A stretch of 64,000 nt of DNA from Betaproteobacteria bacterium. Its GTDB lineage: Bacteria > Pseudomonadota > Gammaproteobacteria > Burkholderiales > Rhodocyclaceae. The stretch spans positions 124,001 to 188,000 of the forward strand of contig JADIYD010000006.1 in NCBI GenBank assembly GCA_016705475.1. Direction: 5' to 3'. Below the pieces are notes generated by a model. That model searched no databases, was not told the DNA's origin, and saw nothing but the letters and a program-made list of their open reading frames with translations. Shown here piece by piece: positions 55,492 to 64,000 of this stretch (its first letter is position 1; each line of letters begins with the position of its first letter). Both the position numbers and the translations under genes were made by a program.

Positions 55492-56479
55492 GGTCGACGG
55501 CGAATTTGGCTTTCACGTCGGCCTGTACGGCAGCCATCGTGCGCCGTACGTCGGCGCCGGTCGCCCCGCCACGATTGACCAACACCAGCGCCTGCTTTTC
55601 GTACATGCCGACCGGGCCGAGGTTTTTTCCCTTCCAGCCGGCCTGCTCAATCAGCCAGCCGGCCGCGAGCTTGACCCGCCCATCCGGCTGCGGGTAACGG
55701 GGCAGGGGCGGGTAGTCGGCGGCCAGAGAATCGGCCAGCGCCGCCTCGACCACCGGATTGTGGAAAAAACTGCCCGCATTCGGGATCAAGGCCGGGTCCG
55801 GCAACTTGCGCTGGCGAACGGCGATGATGGCGTTGGCGATGTCCTGCGGCGACGGGCTTGCGATTTGTCGGGCCGCCAGTTCCTGCGTTACATCGGCATA
55901 ACGCATGTTGGGCGTCCACGCCTTCGGTAACCGGAAAACGACCGACGTGATTGCCATTCGTCCGCTCAAATGCCAGCCTTCCTGCTTGAAAACGCTGTCG
56001 CGGTAACCGAATTCGCACGTGCTGCGGTCAACCGTCAAAAAAGTCTGTTTTTCAAAATCCCAGGCGGTCAATGAATGGAAGCACTCACCAACTTCCAGGC
56101 CGTAGGCGCCGATATTCTGGATAGGCGCAGCACCGACTGTGCCGGGAATGAGGCTCAGGTTCTCCAGCCCCGGCCAGCCCTGCTGCAGAGTCCATTGCAC
56201 GAAGTCATGCCAGTTCTCGCCAGCCCCGGCCTCGATGTAGAACGCGTCGCTGTCTTCCTTGAGCAGGCGTTTGCCGGGGATTGCCATGTGCAGAACCAGG
56301 CCGTTGAAATCGCCGGTCAGCACCAGGTTGCTGCCGCCACCGAGGATGAAGCGCGGTTGGTCAGGCAGCTCGGCGGCTGTCAGCTGCTCGGGGGTGGTGA
56401 TTCTTTGATACGCGGCAGCGCGCCCGGGCAGGGCCAGCGTGTTGAAAGGACTCAGGTCGACGTTTTGTACGGAATTCAT
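55466..56479 (-). CDS. murB: UDP-N-acetylmuramate dehydrogenase
   Basis: 337 residues, ATG at 56479 (MNSVQNVDLSPFNTLALPGRA). FAD-binding FILGGGSNLVLTGDFNG, IPGTVGAAPIQNIGAYG, YRDSVFK (active-site Tyr/Arg region) and NAGSFFHNPVV with the catalytic Ser; E. coli-type (type I). Reduces UDP-GlcNAc-enolpyruvate to UDP-MurNAc with NADPH. Confidence 0.96.
   Translation of the reverse strand: MNSVQNVDLSPFNTLALPGRAAAYQRITTPEQLTAAELPDQPRFILGGGSNLVLTGDFNGLVLHMAIPGKRLLKEDSDAFYIEAGAGENWHDFVQWTLQQGWPGLENLSLIPGTVGAAPIQNIGAYGLEVGECFHSLTAWDFEKQTFLTVDRSTCEFGYRDSVFKQEGWHLSGRMAITSVVFRLPKAWTPNMRYADVTQELAARQIASPSPQDIANAIIAVRQRKLPDPALIPNAGSFFHNPVVEAALADSLAADYPPLPRYPQPDGRVKLAAGWLIEQAGWKGKNLGPVGMYEKQALVLVNRGGATGADVRRTMAAVQADVKAKFAVDLTPEPIFL
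56022..56053 (+). repeat. USS-like dispersed repeat, copy 15
   Basis: CTGCGGTCAACCGTC, six A, GTCTG, TTTTT; inside murB. Confidence 0.65.
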
Positions 56480-56626
56480 AGGCGCGATTTTCGTCGATTT
56501 CGGGCCGTGTTTGGCGTTTGCCTGTCGCTCGTTTGCCTTCTTGACCCGGGTGTCATCCTGAGAGTAAAACGAGATCAACAGATTGGGTCCGACATCGGGC
56601 TCGCCTGGACAGATGAGGGCAAAGAA

Positions 56627-58345
56627 ATGAAACCTCCTGACCGGCATCTCTGGCAGCGATTCTGGGCAATAGCCTCTCCATATTGGCGTCTGGACGAGAA
56701 GTTCAAGGCGTGGGGATTGCTCGCGCTACTCGTCTTGCTGCTGCTTGGGCAGACGCGTTTTGCCGTTCTCTTCAACGAGCAGACGGGAGAATTCACCTCG
56801 GCGCTGGCCGCGCGCGACGAGGAGCGATTCTGGGCGTCGATCAAGTATTGCCTGTGGCTGCTGCTTGCCGCCTTGCCGATCTACGCCCTCTATTATTTCG
56901 TTCGCGACACGCTCGGCCTTTACTGGCGACGCTGGCTGACCCACCGGTTCCTCGACAGCTATTTCAGCCACCGGCATTTCTACGAACTGAATGCGAACGC
57001 CGGCATCGACAATCCGGACCAGCGCATCGCGGAAGACATCAACACCTTTACCCAGCGTTCGCTCTATTTCCTGCTCATTTTCATCGGTTCGGTGCTCCAA
57101 CTGGTGGCGTTCAGTGCCGTGCTGTGGGCAATCTCGCGGGAACTCGTCTATTTCCTGACGTTTTACGCCACGGCCGGCACGCTGATCACCATTTTTGTTT
57201 TCGGCAACCGGCTCATGAACCTCAATTTTCACCAGTTGCGGCGCGAAGCCGATTTTCGCTTCGGCCTTGTGCGTATTCGCGAGAACGCCGAGTCGATTGC
57301 TTTGTATCGCGGCGAGGCGCAGGAGCTGCAGCAGGTCAGGCAGCGTTTTGCCCAGGCTTTCAAGAATTTCAAGCGCCTGATCCGCAGCCAGCTCGGTCTC
57401 AATTTCTTCCAGCATGCCTACGGCCTGCTGACCATCGTGTTGCCCAGCGCCATCATCGCCTCGCGGGTTCTGTCCGGCGAGCTCGAAGTCGGGCGGGCGA
57501 TACAGGCTGCAGGCGCCTTTGCCGCCGTGCTCGCTGCGTTTTCCCTGATCGTCGAGAATTTCGAGAGCCTGAGCCGCTTTGCTGCCGGTGTCGAGCGGCT
57601 CGATACCCTGGCGCGCTTCCTTCCGGGCCATCCGGCGGGCCATGTAGCCAATACCCGCACCATCCTCTCAGTCGATGCGCCGAAAGTGACCCTCGATAAC
57701 GTCACCCTGCAGACACCAAACTACGAGCGAACCCTCGTTCAGAACCTGTCCATCGAGGTGCGGCCGGGTGACAGCCTGATGATTGTCGGCCAGAGCGGCA
57801 GCGGCAAGAGCTCCTTGCTACGCGCCATTGCGGGTATCTGGTACGCCGGCAGCGGCACCATTTTTCGGCCACAGCCGAATGACATCCTCTTCCTGCCCCA
57901 GCAGCCCTATATGTTGCTCGGTACCCTGCGCAGCCAGTTGCTCTATCCGCACAAGGGCCGCTCCTTTCCCGATGCGCAACTGCTCAAGGTGCTGGAGAGC
58001 GTGAATCTGCCGGACCTGGCCAACCGCTTCGGGGGACTGGATACCGAAATGGACTGGCAGAAGGTGCTGTCGGTGGGCGAGCAGCAACGCCTGGCCTTTG
58101 CGCGCATCCTGCTCAGCAAACCCCGATTTGCCATTCTTGATGAGGCGACCAGCGCCCTCGACAGCGCCAACGAGACGGCGCTATACCAGCAATTGCTGCA
58201 AATGAAGACGACACTGATCAGCGTCGCCCATCGACCGGCGATTCTCCAGTACCACAAGCAGGTACTGGAGCTGACCGGCGATGGCCGGTGGCACGCCTGC
58301 GCTGCCGAAGACTATTGCTTCAGGCGGGAAGACGCTGAGCAATAG
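56627..58345 (+). CDS. ABC transporter, fused membrane and ATPase domains (YddA/ABCD-like)
   Basis: 572 residues, ATG at 56627 with GAGGG. About six membrane helices in residues 25-330. The conserved EEE-like helix DNPDQRIAEDINTFTQRSL is characteristic of the ABC_membrane_2 (SbmA/YddA/ABCD) group. ATPase with Walker A GQSGSGKSS, Walker B FAILDEATSALD and signature LSVGEQQRLAFAR. A half-transporter that should work as a homodimer; peptide or vitamin/fatty-acid transport are the family's known roles. Confidence 0.88.
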   Translation: MKPPDRHLWQRFWAIASPYWRLDEKFKAWGLLALLVLLLLGQTRFAVLFNEQTGEFTSALAARDEERFWASIKYCLWLLLAALPIYALYYFVRDTLGLYWRRWLTHRFLDSYFSHRHFYELNANAGIDNPDQRIAEDINTFTQRSLYFLLIFIGSVLQLVAFSAVLWAISRELVYFLTFYATAGTLITIFVFGNRLMNLNFHQLRREADFRFGLVRIRENAESIALYRGEAQELQQVRQRFAQAFKNFKRLIRSQLGLNFFQHAYGLLTIVLPSAIIASRVLSGELEVGRAIQAAGAFAAVLAAFSLIVENFESLSRFAAGVERLDTLARFLPGHPAGHVANTRTILSVDAPKVTLDNVTLQTPNYERTLVQNLSIEVRPGDSLMIVGQSGSGKSSLLRAIAGIWYAGSGTIFRPQPNDILFLPQQPYMLLGTLRSQLLYPHKGRSFPDAQLLKVLESVNLPDLANRFGGLDTEMDWQKVLSVGEQQRLAFARILLSKPRFAILDEATSALDSANETALYQQLLQMKTTLISVAHRPAILQYHKQVLELTGDGRWHACAAEDYCFRREDAEQ

Positions 58346-58359
58346 GCCTCAGCACAGAA

Positions 58360-62024
<3,665 letters not shown>

Positions 62025-62063
62025 GATCACCTCGGCAAAGCAAAATTACGCCGGGCACGCCGC

Positions 62064-62108
62064 AAAAACGAACGGCGCCACAAACCGGCTGGGTTTGCGA
62101 GCGCCGTT
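62064..62108 (-). terminator. Terminator/expression platform of the metH riboswitch
   Basis: On the minus strand AACGGCGC (62101-62108) pairs with GCGCCGTT (62071-62078), enclosing AAACC/GGTTT, followed by a five-T run. The 5' arm is the same sequence the aptamer needs, so aptamer folding should prevent termination. Confidence 0.8.
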
Positions 62109-62178
62109 GATCATTGCCGAGCCTGGCCCCGGATTCACGCAAAAGCATGAAAAGGGTCGCAGCGCTCCTCGGCAGAGC
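62096..62178 (-). promoter_or_regulatory. S-adenosylhomocysteine (SAH) riboswitch
   Basis: The minus-strand leader reads GCCGAGGAGCGCTGCGACC, a variable arm, CCAGGCTCGGC and CAACGGCGCTCGC. GCCGAG pairs with CTCGGC, and GAGCGC with the GGCGCTC downstream, which gives the H-type pseudoknot of the SAH aptamer. It turns on genes that remove SAH or homocysteine; the downstream gene metH fits exactly. Confidence 0.92.
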
Positions 62179-62271
62179 CCGCAGTTTACCGGCAGCAGTG
62201 CCGGATGCCAAGTTAAGCGACTGATTTTGTGGAAAAGGCCTGTAGTTCGACTGAGTATTGGGGCCTGAATT

Positions 62272-63840
62272 TCAGGCAGCCTTGCCCGAAAAGACTGAAA
62301 CAGCGTTGCGCCCGTGATCCTTGGCCTGATACATGGCGATATCAGCCGCTTTGCGCAGCACATCGAGATTGGTGCCATGCAGCGGGCAAATGGCAATGCC
62401 GATGCTGCATGAAAGTTGGACCGTACCGGCCGTCGTCTCGATGGGCTCAGCAATGGCAGCCAACACTTTCTTGCCGACATTTTCGGCATCTTCGGGGTTC
62501 TGCACGTTGGCGAGCAGAATGACAAACTCGTCTCCGCCATGGCGCGCCACCGTGTCGCAGCTACGGATTTCCCCGGCCATCCGGCTGGCGCAGGCAACCA
62601 GAACCTGGTCGCCGACGTCGTGGCCGTGCCGGTCGTTGATTTCCTTGAAATGATCGAGATCGGCCAGCATCAGGGCAAATGAATGGCCGTTCCGTTGCCA
62701 GTTGCGCAAGGCGTGCTCGAATCGATCGGTGAACAGAAAACGGTTGGGCAAGCTGGTCAGCAGGTCGTGCGTGGCCAGATAAGCCGAGCGTTCCTGCTCG
62801 ACCTCGGCGCGGTCTAGGCTCAGGTAGTGACGTATGGTCACCCAGGGAACGACGAGGAGCGCGGCGCCGAGCAGGAGCAGGATCATGAGCTTCTCGGGCT
62901 GCAGGAAATCGCCCCACAGCAGTTGGCGGGAAAAGCGAATCTGCGTTGGCTGCGACGCGTTGTCGATGTTCAGTTGCCGGGTGAAATGAGGCAGCACCAG
63001 ACGATCGAGGCTTCCCGCTTCGGGCGCGTTTTGCTCGAAGAGCAGGGTCTCGGGATTGTTGGGTGAAACGACGCTGGCCGAAACGCTGATGTTGGCGTAA
63101 TCAGCTTCCCTGCTTCTGGCCGGAATGAGGGCCTGGGTCTTGACCAGCAGCAAGGCCATCATTGTGTCGCCGAAGAAATCGATCTCGGATTTCGGCTTGC
63201 CGCGGGGGCGATTCACTTCCTGCAGGAGGATGTAAGCACCGCCGCCTTCGTACATGCTGAATACCGGCGAGACAACCGGCTTTATGTTGCGCTGGGCAAG
63301 GGCCACCGTGCGCGACAAATAGTCGACCGTTTCGAGGCGCACGCCGTAAATTGCCTGGGCTTCGGGCAGCGCCGGATACATGAAAAGGATGGGCCACGTC
63401 ACGCTCCTTCGAACGTCGTCCTGCAATGTTCGCCCGGTGATCTCAGCAAAATCCTTGATCGAGAAATCGGCCCGCCATTTTTTGCGCAGCGAGGCCTGAA
63501 AGGCCGATTCGTTGCCGATATCGAGCTTGCGGGCGACCTCGATCATGTAGATGTGGGGAAAGGCAGATGCTGCCGAGGCGGCGTAGCGCATGGTGGCTTC
63601 GGTGTCGCTGCGGTCCACGGCCTGCAGAAACGCTGAAAAACCGGCGAGGACGGCTTCGTTGGTATCCAGTTTGTGCTTGATGTCACTGACCAGAAGCCTG
63701 GCATCGACGTCGAATTTGGCCTCCCAGCGGCTGATTTCCGCTGACATGAGCATATGCGTCACGATGGCGATCGCGCTTAGCCAGGCGGCGAGCAGAATGA
63801 GGAGCGTCGGGCGAAATCGAGGGCGGGAGATTTTGGGCAT
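62272..63840 (-). CDS. Membrane diguanylate cyclase (CHASE-GGDEF)
   Basis: 522 residues, ATG at 63840. First helix at residues 11-31, a periplasmic CHASE-like domain (about 45-290), a second helix (about 320-343), then a GGDEF domain (about 358-520) with DLDHFKEINDRHGHDVGDQ and the intact active site HGGDEF. No I-site RxxD is evident before it. Makes cyclic di-GMP, with opposite effect to the HD-GYP regulator at 16-17 kb. Stop is 43 bp before the end of the region upstream of the metH leader. Confidence 0.92.
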   Translation of the reverse strand: MPKISRPRFRPTLLILLAAWLSAIAIVTHMLMSAEISRWEAKFDVDARLLVSDIKHKLDTNEAVLAGFSAFLQAVDRSDTEATMRYAASAASAFPHIYMIEVARKLDIGNESAFQASLRKKWRADFSIKDFAEITGRTLQDDVRRSVTWPILFMYPALPEAQAIYGVRLETVDYLSRTVALAQRNIKPVVSPVFSMYEGGGAYILLQEVNRPRGKPKSEIDFFGDTMMALLLVKTQALIPARSREADYANISVSASVVSPNNPETLLFEQNAPEAGSLDRLVLPHFTRQLNIDNASQPTQIRFSRQLLWGDFLQPEKLMILLLLGAALLVVPWVTIRHYLSLDRAEVEQERSAYLATHDLLTSLPNRFLFTDRFEHALRNWQRNGHSFALMLADLDHFKEINDRHGHDVGDQVLVACASRMAGEIRSCDTVARHGGDEFVILLANVQNPEDAENVGKKVLAAIAEPIETTAGTVQLSCSIGIAICPLHGTNLDVLRKAADIAMYQAKDHGRNAVSVFSGKAA

Positions 63841-64000
63841 CCTTTTTTTGGGAAATGTCCCACGTCGGCCGCGCCGTGTAAATATGACCTAGGTGTTGTC
63901 CGAGGTAGCGGCCACGACCGGTGACGGGACTACCGATGCGCGTGGTTCCAGATTTGTCGAGAGTGCTTAGCGGTTATCATGCAGCCTGCGGTCTGCGTAC
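63841..64000. other. Upstream region of the CHASE-GGDEF gene, no gene seen
   Basis: 160 bp to the window edge with no convincing ORF. It ends with a partial match to the repeat core (CTGCGGTC, about 63984-63997) that is cut by the edge. Confidence 0.3.

Overview
The window is a chromosomal segment around the dnaA region of a Gram-negative betaproteobacterium. It is most likely a member of the Rhodocyclaceae/Azonexaceae (Dechloromonas-like). This is inferred from the gene order mnmE-yidC-yidD-rnpA-rpmH | dnaA-dnaN-gyrB without recF, the Acidithiobacillus-type GshA, the GC-rich codon use and the NtrY/NtrX-trkA-trkH block. No rRNA, tRNA, CRISPR, insertion sequence or prophage was recognised. Everything to the left of about 9.4 kb lies on the minus strand and dnaA, dnaN, gyrB and dtd lie on the plus strand.

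Layout. 1-4.5 kb: a minus-strand operon (B12-type radical SAM protein, BamE-like lipoprotein, flavin halogenase-like protein, chorismatase) that looks like the edge of an aryl-polyene/xanthomonadin-type pigment cluster. 4.6-9.4 kb: TSUP permease, an AT-rich stretch with DnaA boxes, then mnmE, yidC, yidD, rnpA, rpmH. 9.6-15.4 kb: dnaA, dnaN, gyrB, dtd. 15.4-25.3 kb (minus): sirtuin, HD-GYP response regulator, large hybrid kinase, apbE, gshB, gshA. 25.4-29.4 kb: ybiT-type ABC-F, a DUF1857 gene flanked by two related hairpin repeats, rsuA, oxyR-type LysR. 29.5-34.2 kb (minus): topB (frameshifted), dprA, LysM protein. 34.4-48.7 kb (mostly plus): def, fmt, (speD and an S1/P1 nuclease on minus), rsmB, DUF4390, ntrY, a degenerate ntrX, trkA, trkH, hemE, an oriC-like intergenic region, priA. 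48.7-58.3 kb: a gene with a sigma-54-type promoter encoding an acidic calcium-binding-like protein, an MFS transporter, MOSC, mak, methyltransferase-like, DUF1840, HPt, a CheZ-like helical protein, amidase, murB, an ABC exporter. 58.4-62.2 kb (minus): metH (frameshifted) behind an SAH riboswitch. 62.3-63.8 kb: CHASE-GGDEF diguanylate cyclase.

Signals that cut across genes. (1) A dispersed repeat of about 32 bp occurs at least 16 times, in both orientations and mostly inside genes. It has a GC core (CTGCGGTCRAC) followed by two A/T tracts one helical turn apart, the architecture of Pasteurellaceae DNA uptake sequences; the competence gene dprA is in the window. (2) Six parS-like ParB sites (inner GTTYCACGTGAAAC) lie across the window, as expected near a chromosome origin. 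(3) Three intergenic regions (mnmE/TSUP, dnaA/dnaN, hemE/priA) carry clusters of DnaA-box-like sites with AT-rich DNA, so the real oriC cannot be fixed by eye.

Two otherwise intact, conserved genes (topB, metH) each carry a single-base frameshift, which may be assembly error.
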